From Chamaea fasciata (taxonomy: Eukaryota > Chordata > Aves > Passeriformes > Sylviidae): 64,000 bases of DNA. The stretch is from the NCBI GenBank assembly GCA_029207755.1, contig JARCOQ010000241.1, positions 1 through 64,000 of the forward strand, read 5' to 3'. The notes below the pieces were generated by a model. That model did not search any database and had not been told where the DNA came from. It saw nothing but the letters and a program-made list of their open reading frames with translations. The position numbers and the translations under genes were made by a program. Of this stretch, positions 1 through 10,959 are shown piece after piece (the first letter of the stretch is position 1; every line of letters starts with the position of its first letter).

Positions 1-2035
1 GGCTTGGAACAGCGTTAAAGGCTGTTTCCGAGCTCTCCACAGGCAGAGAAGCTGTTTGCAGCACGGAAAGTGCTTCTCCTAGCCTGGGAAGCGAGAAAAC
101 GCCGTTTGGCCGCGCCCAGTGCACTCTCCGACGGTTCGCTCGCAGGCAGGCTTGGAACAGCGTTAAACGCTGTTTCCGAGCTCTCCACAAGTAGAGAAGC
201 TGTTTGCAGCACGGAAAGTGCTTCTCCTAGCCTGGGAAGCGAGAAAACGCCGTTTGGCCGCGCCCAGTGCACTCTCCGGCGGTTCGCTTGCAGGCAGGCT
301 TGGAACAGCGCTAAACGCTGTTTCCGAGCTCTCCACAGGCAGAGAAGCTGTTTGCAGCACGGAAAGTGCTGCTCCTAGCCTGGGAAGCGAGAAAACGCCG
401 TTTGGCCGCGCCCAGTGCACTCTCCGGCGGTTCGCTTGCAGGCAGGCTTGGAACAGCGTTAAACGCTGTTTCCGAGCTCTCCACAGGCAGAGAAGCTGTT
501 TGCAGCACGGAAAGTGCTTCTCCTAGCCTGGGAAGCGAGAAAACGCCGTTTGGCCGCGCCCAGTGCACTCTCCGGCGGTTCGCTTGCAGGCAGGCTTGGA
601 ACAGCGTTAAACGCTGTTTCCGAGCTCTCCACAGGCAGAGAAGCTGTTTGCAGCACGGAAAGTGCTTCTCCTAGCCTGGGAAGCGAGCAAACGCCGTTTG
701 GCCGCGTCTAGTGCACTCTCCGCCGGTTCGCTTGCAGGCAGGCTTGGAACAGCGTTAAACGCTGTTTCCGAGCTCTCCACAGGCAGAGAAGCTGTTTGCA
801 GCACGGAAAGTGCTTCTCCTAGCCTGGGAAGCGAGAAAACGCCGTTTGGCCGCGCCCAGTGCACTCTCCGGCGGTTCGCTTGCAGGCAGGCTTGGAACAG
901 CGTTAAACGCTGTTTCTGAGCTCTCCACAGGCAGAGAAGCTGTTTGCAGCACGGAAAGTGCTTCTCCTAGCCTGGGAAGCGAGAAAACGCCGTTTGGCCG
1001 CGCCCAGTGCACTCTCCGCCGGTTCGCTTGCAGGCAGGCTTGGAACAGCGTCAAACGCTGTTTCCGAGCTCTCCACAGGCAGAGAAGCTGTTTGCAGCAC
1101 GGAAAGTGCTTCTCCTAGCCTGGGAAGCGAGAAAACGCCGTTTGGCCGCGCCCAGTGCACTCTCCGGCGGTTCGCTTGCAGGCAGGCTTGGAACAGCGTT
1201 AAACGCTGTTTCCGAGCTCTCCACAGGCAGAGAAGCTGTTTGCAGCACGGGAAGTGCTTCTCCTAGCCTGGGAAGCGAGAAAACGCCGTTTGGCCGCGCC
1301 CAGTGCACTCTCCGGCGGTTCGCTTGCAGGCAGGCTTGGAACAGCGTTAAACGCTGTTTCCGAGCTCTCCACAGGCAGAGAAGCTGTTTGCAGCACGGAA
1401 AGTGCTTCTCCTAGCCTGGGAATCGAGAAAACGCCGTTTGGCCGCGCCCAGTGCACTCTCCGGCGGTTCGCTTGCAGGCAGGCTTGGAACAGCGTTAAAC
1501 GCTGTTTCCGAGCTCTCCACAGGCAGAGAAGCTGTTTGCAGCACGGAAAGTGCTTCTCCTAGCCTGGGAAGCGAGAAAACGCCGTTTGGCCGCGCCCAGT
1601 GCACTCTCCGCCGGTTCGCTTGCAGGCAGGCTTGGAACACCGTTAAACGCTGTTTCCGAGCTCTCCACAGGCAGAGAAGCTGTTTGCAGCACGGAAAGTG
1701 CTTCTCCTAGCCTGGGAAGCGAGAAAACGCCGTTTGGCCGCGCCCAGCGCACTATCCGCCGGTTCGCTCGCAGGCAGGCTTGGAACAGCGTTAAACGCTG
1801 TTTCCGAGCTCTCCACAGGCAGAGAAGCTGTTTGCAGCACGGAAAGTGCTTCTCCTAGCCTGGGAAGCGAGAAAACGCCGTTTGGCCGCGCCCAGTGCAC
1901 TCTCCGGCGGTTCGCTTGCAGGCAGGCTTGGAACAGCGTTAAACGCTGTTTCCGAGCTCTCCACAGGCAGAGAAGCTGTTTGCAGCACGGAAAGTGCTTC
2001 TCCTAGCCTGGGAAGTGAGAAAGCGCCTTTTGGCC
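1..2035. repeat. Homogeneous 148-bp satellite array
   Basis: About 14 head-to-tail monomers of 148 bp differ from each other by only a few bases. Landmarks such as the GCAGCACGGAAAGTGC motif recur every 148 bp in constant register. The monomer is GC-rich with several CpGs and contains a near-perfect palindrome, AACAGCGTTAAACGCTGTT. Open frames occur on both strands in every monomer, but 148 is not a multiple of three, so the frame changes from copy to copy and none is a plausible gene. The array runs off the left edge, so its full length is unknown. High identity suggests recent homogenisation (inference). Confidence 0.97.
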
Positions 2036-3030
2036 ACGCCTAGTGCTTTCTCCAGCGGTACGCGGCAGGCAGGCTTGGAACAGCGGCTAGGCGCGGTTTC
2101 GAGCTCTCCACAAGCAGAGAAGCTGTTTGCAGCACGGAAAGTGCTTCTCTTAGCCTGGGAAGCGAGAAAGCGTCTTTTGGCCGCGCATAGTGCTGTCGGA
2201 GGCTGCACGCTGCAGGCTGGCTGCTAGCAGCCTCTCGGCGCGGTTTCTGAGTTCTCCACAAGCAGAGAAGCTGTTTGCAGCACGGAAAACGCTTCTCTTA
2301 GCCTGGGAAGCGAGACAGCGCCTTTTGGCCGCGCCTACTGCTCTCAGAGGCTGCACGCTGCAGGCTGGCTGCGAGCAGCGGCTCGCCGCGGTTTCTGAGC
2401 TCTTCAGAAGCTGAGAAGCTGTTTGCAGCACGGAAAGTGCTTCTCTTAGCCTGGGAAGCGAGAAAGCGCCTTTTGGCCCCGGCTAGTGCTCTCGGAGGCT
2501 GTACGCTGCAGGCTGGCTGCGAACAGCGGCTAGGCGCGGTTTCCGAGCTCTCCACAAGTAGAGAAGGTGTTTGCAGCACGGAAGGTGCTTCTCCTAGCCT
2601 GGGAAGCGAGAAAGCGGCTTTTGGCAGCGCCTAGTGCTTTCTACGGCGGCACGCCGCAGGCTGGCTGCGAACAGCGGCTAGGCGTGGTTTCCGAGCTCTC
2701 CACAAGCAGAGAAGCTGTTTGCAGCACGGAAGGTGCTTCTCCTAGCCTGGGAAGCGAGAAAGCGGCTTTTGGCAGCGCCTAGTGCTTTCTACGGCGGCAC
2801 GCCGCAGGCTGGCTGCGAACAGCGGCTAGGCGTGGTTTCCGAGCTCTCCACAAGCAGAGAAGCTGTTTGCAGCACGGAAAGTGCTTCTCCTAGCCTGGGA
2901 AGCGAGAAAACGCCGTTTGGCCGCGCCTAGTGCTCTCTCCGGCGGTATGCTGCAGGCTGGCTGCGAACAGCGGCTGGGCGCGGTTTCCCTGCTCTCCAGA
3001 AGCAGAGAAGCTCTTCCAGCACCGAAAGTG
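2036..3030. repeat. Diverged edge of the 148-bp satellite
   Basis: About seven further monomers keep the 148-bp register: the AGAGAAGCTGTTTGCAGCAC landmark or a close variant falls near 2114, 2262, 2411, 2559, 2706, 2854 and 3002. They differ clearly from the homogeneous core, for example in the GGCTGGCTGCGAACAGCGGC segment that replaces the palindrome. Two neighbours (about 2560-2706 and 2707-2854) are nearly identical to each other, which suggests local duplication. Increasing divergence toward one side is typical of the edge of a satellite array. Confidence 0.93.
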
Positions 3031-3391
3031 CATTTTCGGGGCTGGGAAGCAAGATTTCACTTATTCATTATCTGCAGTGCGCTTACCTGCTCGGCGTGCT
3101 TTGCGGCGGCTGAGATCCTCGAGGAGCGGCAGACACGCGTCTCCCGGGCCGGGAAGCGTGGCCTCGCTCCTTCGTCATTTCCGGTGCTCCTGCCGTGCGT
3201 GCAGTGCTGTGCAGAGGCGGAGGAGCTCGAGGAGCGGCGGCCACGCCTCTCCGGGGCCGGGATTGGAGAAGTCGCTTGTTCGTCACCTGCCGTGCGCCTG
3301 CCGTGTTCGGTGTGCTCTGCAGTGGTAGAGAAGCTCGAGCAGCTGCGGCCGCGCGTCTCCTGGGCCAGGAACCGAGAACTCGAGCCCGATG
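3031..3391. repeat. Satellite-related monomers with a period near 106 bp
   Basis: Three monomers share the pattern GTGCTxTGC, then a GAGxxxCTCGAG-like core, then CGCGTCTCC. Landmarks fall near 3108, 3214 and 3322, a spacing of 106-108 bp instead of 148. They align with the AGAGAAGCT to GGGAAGC half of the 148-bp monomer. The segment 3088-3157 is almost the same as part of the ERVL-like LTRs in this window (12501-12565, 18505-18580, and 40766-40832 in reverse). Confidence 0.8.
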
Positions 3392-5860
3392 AGGAGTGTC
3401 TGCTTCTGCTTTTAACTTGTGGAAAGTTCAAAGCCTGTGGCTGTAAAATTAGCAGCAATACTGGTGCCTTCTTTTATCGCTCATGGTCACTGGCCAGCAG
3501 GGAACAAGAAGTGTCCCAGGACTTGTTGGTGCCCTGGCAGAGACAGAAGCAGCAAATGGTGTTGAGAGAATTTCTGGGAGTGCATGTGGGATCCTGGTTT
3601 TCTTGATAGCTTGAGAAAGGATCTGAACAGAAAAAATATCTTTCTTTTTACAGGAGAATCTGATGTGGAACATGGGACCAGGATGACTTGCTGTGACTTC
3701 TTGAAAGCTGGAAAGAAGGCGATGTTAATCTTTTTGGCTAGAGGCAAAGTGTCTGCAAAGCCTTGGAAGAAGCCTATGCCAGGTAAGTGAGGATACCAAC
3801 AGGAAAACACCTGGAGGCTGTGATGTGATTTCACGGAGGGTTATGGATTCCTGTCTCAAATGTCCATGTGTCAGTAGGGCTGGATCCAAGTGCCCCGGTG
3901 GAGAGGCAGGGTTGTCCTGCGTTCCAGCTTTTTAGTGGCTGGAGTTTTGCCCAAGGAAGAGCAGCATCCTGATTTTGCTGCCATGTTCAGTCAGCACAGA
4001 GCTGTTGGGTGCCTCTGTCCAGGAGCAGCAGGAGCCTGGATTTCTGTCCCTGGGATTGCCTTGCTGTCCAAGACGGGGGCTGAAGGTGAGGGGCAAGGCA
4101 GGCCTGGGAGCTCTGGGAGTCAGGAGTGCCAGGCCTTTCATCTCCTGGTGCTGCTCAGGTGTTCACCAGAGGGTTTTTTGACGGCCTTTGGCTTTCTGGA
4201 TGGAAGCAAAAGGGTCCTTTCCCCTCCCTGCCTTCTGTCATTCCCAGGTCAGCCCCTGCTCTTTGCTGGCAGGCTAAATAGCCTCAGGAGTGGGCCGAGG
4301 AAGTGCTGCCTGATCTGTGAGGTTCCACAGGAGATGGGAGCAGGCTTTGCGCAGAGGTTCAAGCAGCTTGGGACTTCCTGAAGGCCTGAGGCCTGAAGCA
4401 GAGTCTTGAGGCAAAGCTGACCTCTGGGTGAGCCTTCAACCCAGATGTTGTGTTTGTATCCTGTCGGCAGTGCGGTAGCCAGGATCGTTAGTGTTCTGGG
4501 CTAGGTCCGTGCTCATTAGTGAAACATGGCTTGACCTTTCTGTGTTCAGAGGCCGGACAGGGCCCTGAGATGAGTCCTGTGGCCTTGTTGGGAGGAGCGG
4601 GGCCAAAGGCAGCTCCTGCATTGCTCCTGAAGCCCTGGCCCGGCTTTGGTGCGACGCCGGAGGAGGCTGAGCCCAGCTGTTCCCACCGTGGGAGTTGTGT
4701 GCGCCTGTTTATTGCAGCATTTGCCCGACCTGGGCCCTGTCCCGGCACAGCCAGAGCCTCTTGGCCTGCGGGCGGACGCACCCGCGGGAATTGCCAGTTC
4801 TGTGGGGGCTCTCCAGGGCTGGGTTGTGACAGGGGATTCCCAGCTGCTGGGGGTAAGGCTCAGGGTCCCTGGTGCTGGATCTCAGTCCCTGTAGGTCACC
4901 TTGGGTAGCAGTGCTGGGGAGCATTGCTGAGCTTCTCCTTGGGAGGTTCTTGGCTGCTCTGAGCTGTCGCCAAAGACCCTGAGCTCCTGAGGTTGGTGTC
5001 TGTGTCTTTGGTGCTGACCCTGCCCCCTGGCCAAGCTACTTTGGAGGGTTTGAAGGGTCTAGGGCTGAGTGCCCTTTGGGCAGTTTGATGCCAGCCTGGT
5101 GTGCTCCTGGAAGTGCCGCTGACCTGCCAGGACTGAGGAGCTGCTGGCTGGGTGCTGGTTCTGTTCTGCAGTGGGAGCAGGTAGCCACAGGGATACAGGG
5201 GGAAAATGGGCTGCTGAAATTAAGGAAACAACATGCTTCTAACAGCAGCTACTTTCTTGTGTACATAAAGCTACAGTTCCAGTTTCTAGCACTACTCTTC
5301 ATGGGTACAGGTGTCTCTCTCGGTCGGCTAAGTTATTTCTCCATCAGGCGGGCAGGCAGGAAGGCAGGAACGCACGCACACATCTTTCAGGGCACTTAAT
5401 TGGTTAAGTGTCCATCACCGTGCTATGTGTCTCCTATCTGAGTTTTGCATTTCTTGGAGAGGCTTTCCTAGGCTCTTATTTTTAGAGCTGTTGTTGTTCC
5501 TGTAGCCTTGATGAATTCCTGCGAACTCTGGAAAAGAAGACTGCAGGTGTCATCTTCACTACAAACAGTTTGGCTGATACAGGAAATGGCCCAAGTTATT
5601 CAGACACATTGCTACACCGGGAGGGCTTAGAGAGAAACCTGGAGATGGGTTGTGGGAGCCTGAAGTGGGATCTTCTCCCCTGCCGACCCTTGATACAAGG
5701 GCAGTAGGGAGATGCATGTTTCCATTAAGCAGGGGATTGCTTGGGCAAATCAACAGGGCTCTGGAAAGTCAATGAACGTATAGGAGTTTTGTTCTAGTCT
5801 TTTGTTCTTTTGTTCTAGGAGCACCTTCTGTCCTAAAGTAAACAAGCAGCATTTGCTGCA
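3392..5860. repeat. Duplicated 2.4-kb block, copy 1
   Basis: This block matches 45029-47050 with only scattered differences over most of its length. The match begins at GGAGTGTCTGCTTCTGC and ends near CACCTTCTGT at about 5830. Copy 1 has about 425 bp (5192-5617) absent from copy 2. Open frames of 163 codons (3890-4381) and 129 codons (4519-4908) occur in both copies, but such similarity is expected from near-identical DNA, and the few differences include amino-acid changes. I recognise no protein or transposon family. It lies next to the satellite array and is followed by another satellite monomer, so it may be a unit that travels with the satellite (inference). Confidence 0.85.
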
Positions 5861-5975
5861 GAGAAGCTCTTTCCAGCACGGAAAGTGCTTCTCTTAGCCT
5901 GGGAAGCGAGAAAGCATCTGTTGGCCTCACCTAGTGTTCTCGGCGGCTGTACGACCTTCCGAGCGGTGCCGCCTC
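5861..5975. repeat. Isolated satellite monomer fragment
   Basis: The segment from GCAGAGAAGCTCTTTCCAGC through AGCCTGGGAAGCGAGAAAGC to the GGCGGCTGTACG motif matches most of one satellite monomer, closest to the diverged monomers of 2.1-2.6 kb. It directly follows the duplicated block. Confidence 0.85.
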
Positions 5976-7267
5976 TCCCGCTGTGGGCGGGCTGTGGGTC
6001 TCAGAGCCAGGGATCAGGATCACTGCGGACGGCACGAGCCTCTCCTGCTCTGCCTGCAGCCGGTGCTGCGCTGGGGTCCTGCCGGAGCTCTGGGCACGAG
6101 AGGACGGCGGTGGCGATTTCTTTGTGCTGTCTGGAACGGGCCAGGGTGCAGGCAACACCCGTGCTGGTACCAGGACCCCCCAAACCCCACCGCTCCCCGC
6201 GGTGCCTAGGAATTGTTGTCCAGCGTAGGGAGAAAATTCTTTATGAGAAAACTCAAAACTCAAGGATATGGGGTCTGAGGAGAGATGAGAGATTGTGGTA
6301 TAAATTCAAGACGCATTGGGAAAAATAAATTTATGCAACAGCTCACTTCCTCTCCCAGACTGGCTTCTGTGTGATCGTCTGTGACTCCAACTGATCAGAT
6401 GGGATTTTCAGCTTGTGGGGCTATAATGACGTGCCAGATTCTAAGCATGACAGAAAATAATGGGAGAACTCTCTGGCTCAGGCAGTGGAGCCTCTCAGTA
6501 GTGTCCCAAAGGTACAGCAGTACCCAGTATCTCTGACTGCAATTTGAGAGGTCCCAGCACAGCCCCTCTGTAGTGTTCCTGTGAAGCTGGCGTTTCCCAG
6601 CATCCCTGACCAGGGTTTGGGGGTCCCAGCACAGGTCCCTCGGCACATCCTGCTGCTTCTCCAAGTCCCGTTTAAACAGGATGGGGTTTTTTTGGGGTAG
6701 GAGCAGCCAAAACCAGCAGAACTGGCATTAACCACTTTCTCGAGGAATTTCTCTTTTCTTCCTCACCAAATTCCCACTGTCAAAACCACGCCTGAGGCTC
6801 AGCTCCCCATCCCCTCAATCTCTCCAAGGAACTGGGCTTGAATTTCCCAATCCAGCAGGGCAGAAATACTGTTGTCCTTATTGTATATCCTAATTGCAGT
6901 AATTGCTTAAGAAGTAATTGAAAGACATTAAAGGAATAAAGAGAAATTAAATAAGAGCTGCCAGCTCCAAGGGCCATCCCAGGGTTGCTCAAACCCCTTA
7001 TCAGTGATTTGCTTTAATTAACCAACTCAGAGTAATTAACACCACATTGATATAGCATGATTCTTTTTAAATTGAGTTATAGATAACTACTGCAGAATGT
7101 AAAAACCTTTTTAAGCCCGGAAACTCTTTTAAGACATATACAGGCCACAGCTGCAGACAATGTCTAGGGATTCAGGGGGAAAAAGCCAAAGTTTTCAATC
7201 TTTAGCATCTTCCACTATGTCATCGTTGCCAATAAACATGGCTTCAGCCTCAGGAAGACACGGAGAG
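5976..7267. other. No gene recognised; includes probable MIS18A 3' UTR at its right end
   Basis: I see no convincing exon. 6510-6640 holds two imperfect copies of a roughly 70-bp segment with GGTCCCAGCACAG. The right end follows the MIS18A stop codon on the minus strand and is probably 3' UTR; an ATTAAA-type poly(A) signal on the minus strand lies at 7013-7018. Confidence 0.4.
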
Positions 7268-9700
7268 TCAGAGATTTTGCAGATCCTGGTCCCACCTCAG
7301 CCTTTCAGCAGGTACAGTCTGCAAGGAGAGAAAAGAAAATGGGTCAGAATGAACCGCCTACTTGCACAAAATCATCATCATTCATAAAGCATTAGGTAGA
7401 GCTGGAAGAACTTCCCCAAAGGCCCGTTTCCCTGTGGACTGAGGGCGCCAAGTTCAAGCACAGGCTGGACCTGCCATGGGCAGACTATGGAAACCCCAGA
7501 ATAAAAGCTACTTCGCCAAATCCATAAAGCATTCCAAAATCAGGCTCCTGGGATGTGACCATCTCCTCTCTCACCTTGAAACATCCAGAATGAGGTCTGT
7601 TGCTGTTGAGCAGCATTCAAAAACTTGTTAGAGCAGAAACTGCCTCACAAATTACACTCAAGTAATGTAAGCTCCTCTGGCTTGCAGGTAAGTCAATAAC
7701 AAAATGTTTTAGTTACCTGACCAAAAAAGGATCTGAGACCATCACTATGGACTGAATTGGAGCACTACATCAAAACAGAAAAGCTTCTCACCTCCATCTT
7801 CACTGGCCTAAGAGATACAGTGCCTACCAGTGAGGCAGAATGGGCAAATTCATTCCAAGTTTTTGGAGAAGACTTTAGAACTCACAGTAGTAAAGCTAAG
7901 TAGTGTTGGGTAACAAAACAAAAACAAAACAAAACAAAAAAACCAAACAACCCAGAAACCTTTTTGAGATTATTCTTGCTTAATACAACTGCTTGCTTTT
8001 ATTGAAAAACACTAGGTGGAACACTCGATCGGTAGGAGAAACACTGACAATTAGTTGGATGCACAGAAAAGCAAACTCACCCAAAATAGCTGCATTCACA
8101 TCAAAAAACCTGCTGAAATAATTGCTCAAATATATACCAAGCCTTGCTTAAAGGAGTGTGGCCATCAGCCTGGTTTGGTTTGCCTCCCTTTGAAGTTGTC
8201 AAACAACTGATCTTCAACACCTCATGCAAAAGCATTTATCTAATGCTGCAAAAAAGCCTTTTCTTAGATCATATTTTAGCCCAAAAAGACCCCACCAAAC
8301 TAACAAGTCACCACATACAGTTCTTGAGTCATTCCTGTCTTTGAACACAAATCAAGCTAAAGCTATGGAGACAAGAAAAAGCAACTTAATGCTGCTCCTT
8401 TGCAAATTACAGAATCACAGGGAGGTTTCTCATTAGCTTAGGAAAATGCACGCCCAGTTCAGTAGATACTGAATAGCAGGGAAGTCAGGAGATAAACGCT
8501 TTGCTTTCAGAGACAAAAATTTCAATAAATACTTCCATTAAACCAGAAGTCTACAGATCTACTCCTCAGAAGTCTTTATTAAGAACAAAACCCCTGGGGT
8601 ACCCTCTCAAGGGACACAAGGGGATCTCCTTGGCTGGGACACAGCCTTGGTCAGCGCTGCTCCCGTGCAGCACAGACCACCCATGGCTTTCGGCTCTTTC
8701 ATGACCTCTGCAACATTCCCACAGATGCCAGAGGATTACGGGGCCAAGTTTCACATTCGCCGTTCTCCTGCCGTTCAACACGTATTTCCTCTCAGACCTG
8801 CCCATGCAGACCAACCACAAATGACTCAATAGTCGTCAGTCTTGTCTCCAGAGCTTGGAGTATTGTATCTACCTGCAAAATAACCAGGGAAACTACTGTA
8901 CTTGGTTACACACAGAATTTGACAAAACCAAGAGCACGTGTGGTCGTCGGAAGGGGCTCAAATACAATCTCACGTCACCAATGCTTTTCATTTGATCCTT
9001 TCCTTGCTACATTCATACCTTGAAAGCTCAGCTGACTCTAACATTCACTGTCCACACAGGAACTCTTTCCAGCCTTGCTAAGTGTCACAGCCGCACACTC
9101 AGCTTTTGCTGGACAATCTGCAGCTTCTACAGTCAACTTCCTTACACTGTTTGGTCCCAACTCTTCCTACCTGCAAGGTAGTCACAAGATTTTAGTAGAC
9201 CAAAAAATCAACTTGATTTATCATGATTAGTTTATGATTAATATTTCAATACAAAGTTACAGGAAAAGCATTAAGTCTATTTGCAAAACAGGCAGAAGAA
9301 ACGTGACTCAAAGTTAAGTCAAGATCTGGTGAAGTGAATCAGAACTAACTAGGAATAACATATCAAATTACTGACACGTAAATAGGAACCTAATGCTGTG
9401 CTTGATAAACACAAAATGCTAATTACCAAGCAAATTGAAGGAAAAGTTGCTGAAGATCTTGCATAACACAAGAGACCGATTACATGAAGCGGACCAGTGC
9501 ATGTTACAATGCACTGAATTGCTCTAGCTGAAATCAGCTGTTCTGCAAAACTGTTGAAGCCTATTAAAGTTTCACAGAGCTGATTTTAACAAAGAATAAT
9601 ATGAGGTTAAATCTCACCCTTTGCAGCACCTCTTGCAAGACAGCTCGACTTTCAAGAGTTAGTGGTTCCTCATGAATAAGAGCTTGCTTTTCTAGGGTTC
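7268..9700 (-). CDS. MIS18A: MIS18A, last three coding exons (partial gene)
   Basis: Mis18-alpha is part of the Mis18 complex that prepares centromeres for deposition of CENP-A. Three minus-strand exons are visible: 9618-9700 (acceptor TTCTAG, donor GTGAGA), 8798-8872 (acceptor TTTTGCAG, donor GTCTGA) and 7268-7318 (acceptor CTCCTTGCAG, ending in TGA). The phases fit exactly: the first starts with two bases of a codon, and the other two join in phase 0. The product has the block [17 protein letters not shown] followed by a leucine-rich coiled coil, resembling in order and spacing the C-terminal region of human MIS18A as I remember it. The upstream Mis18/Yippee domain with its CxxC pairs was not found before the repeats begin at 10960. 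The gene is either truncated or has exons I missed. Position downstream of URB1 on the same strand agrees with human synteny. Confidence 0.72.
7319..8797. other. MIS18A: Probable MIS18A intron
   Basis: The stretch lies between the last two MIS18A exons on the minus strand. I see no further exon; the flanking exons join in phase 0 without one. It contains a short A-rich run at 7915-7950. Confidence 0.5.
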
Positions 9701-10959
9701 CTAGAATAGAGCCGAGATGCCACTGTTCAGATCCTGCACGTCCCACTCTGAAGCCAAAAATCCAAATACAGCACTCCTTCAGAACCCTGAGAGACAGCCA
9801 TGGATTCTGGGGCAAAGAGATACACTGAAAAACTGCACCAAGACACCAAGAACAGTGCAGCGCTGGCTGGGAGAAGCAGCATTACTCTCTCCCAGAAAAT
9901 GCCACTCTGCAGCCAGCTTAGTGCTTTAGAGAATTTTACTGCCATGGGGAAAAAAAAAAAAAATTATAGCTGTGGAATGAAGAAAAAAATCCCCAAACCT
10001 CTGTCCAGAGTACGAGGGTGAACATCCACAGCAATATAGCAAAATAAATGGGAACTTCAGAAAAAAACAGAGATAATAAAACCAGTCCAGATGAACAACC
10101 ACCGTCTATAAGAACAATGCTTGCACAAAACAACTCTGGCGTGGAGCCCTTCTTCCGGATACAGTTATTGAAGAATACTTTGGACCACTTTTAAGTGCTG
10201 TACACCAAACTAAACCTAAGCTTGCTTCCATTTTTTAGACAGATTCTCAGACAGCTGAGTGAGAGTCTCAAGCACACACTCAGTTGTCAGATTTGCCTTT
10301 GCCCACCTTAGCAAGGAAAAAGCACATGTGGCCACTACAGGTCAGACCCAGCCCAAGCCCTGCCTGAGCCCCTCTGGCCACCCTTCCCGCTGCTAATGCT
10401 GACCCCTAACAGGCTCCAGCCAGGCCCGTTTGGTGCTTGGTTTGTGCACTCTTCCCATCAAATGGGAAGGAACCCTCCTGTGCCCTGGGCCCGGTGATAT
10501 TTTCTTGGCTGGAATGCAATTTCTCACACAAAAGGCAGACTCGGTTGTTTTGTTTGGGGTTTTTTCCTAGGATTTGGCTTACACAGGTGATGTTCCTCAC
10601 AATTGAGCACTACGATGCCAACAGCAGCAATACAGAAAACCCCTCTGGGATGGAGCAGCAGAAAAAGACACCTCCAGCCTTGCCAGAGGTATCACTGTTC
10701 TTTGTCTTTCAGAAAACAAAACAGGATATCAGCAGACAATGTGAAGTGGGCAAAAGGAGCAGTAATTGGTGCACAAGCAGTTGCGATTGCTGAAGCCTCG
10801 TTTGCTGTTGCAACACCAAGCGTCGCTTATGGTGTGTTTTATGTGGTCAACTGTAGTCACGACAAGCACAGACTAAAAAACTCCACCATACTACAAGCTA
10901 CCAGCAAACAAGCCACACTAACTCTTTTCACTAATAGTTCTTATCACATCATGAAAATG
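9701..10959. other. Probable MIS18A intron, no further exon recognised
   Basis: This lies upstream of the first visible MIS18A exon on the minus strand. No Cys-rich Mis18 exon was found. On the plus strand, 10717-10900 follows a TTTGTCTTTCAG acceptor-like site and encodes an Ala/Val-rich stretch, but I recognise no family and see no clear donor. A run of 13 A lies near 9950. Confidence 0.35.

Noticed and set aside
1..2035. Long overlapping open frames on both strands in the satellite
   Set aside because: They recur every 148 bp with shifting frames and mirror each other; they follow from the monomer having few stops and are not genes.
1..2035. CRISPR array
   Set aside because: Repeats are directly adjacent 148-bp units without unique spacers; this is a eukaryotic satellite.
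1..2035. CENP-B box in the satellite monomer
   Set aside because: The closest segment (GTTCGCTTGCAGGCAGG) lacks the required A and CGGG bases.
3890..4381. 163-codon open frame conserved in both 2.4-kb copies
   Set aside because: The copies are almost identical DNA; the few differences include amino-acid changes and no family is recognised, so conservation says nothing about coding.
10717..10900. Plus-strand exon encoding an Ala/Val-rich stretch after TTTGTCTTTCAG
   Set aside because: It does not resemble MRAP, the plus-strand gene expected here, no donor is clear and no family is recognised.
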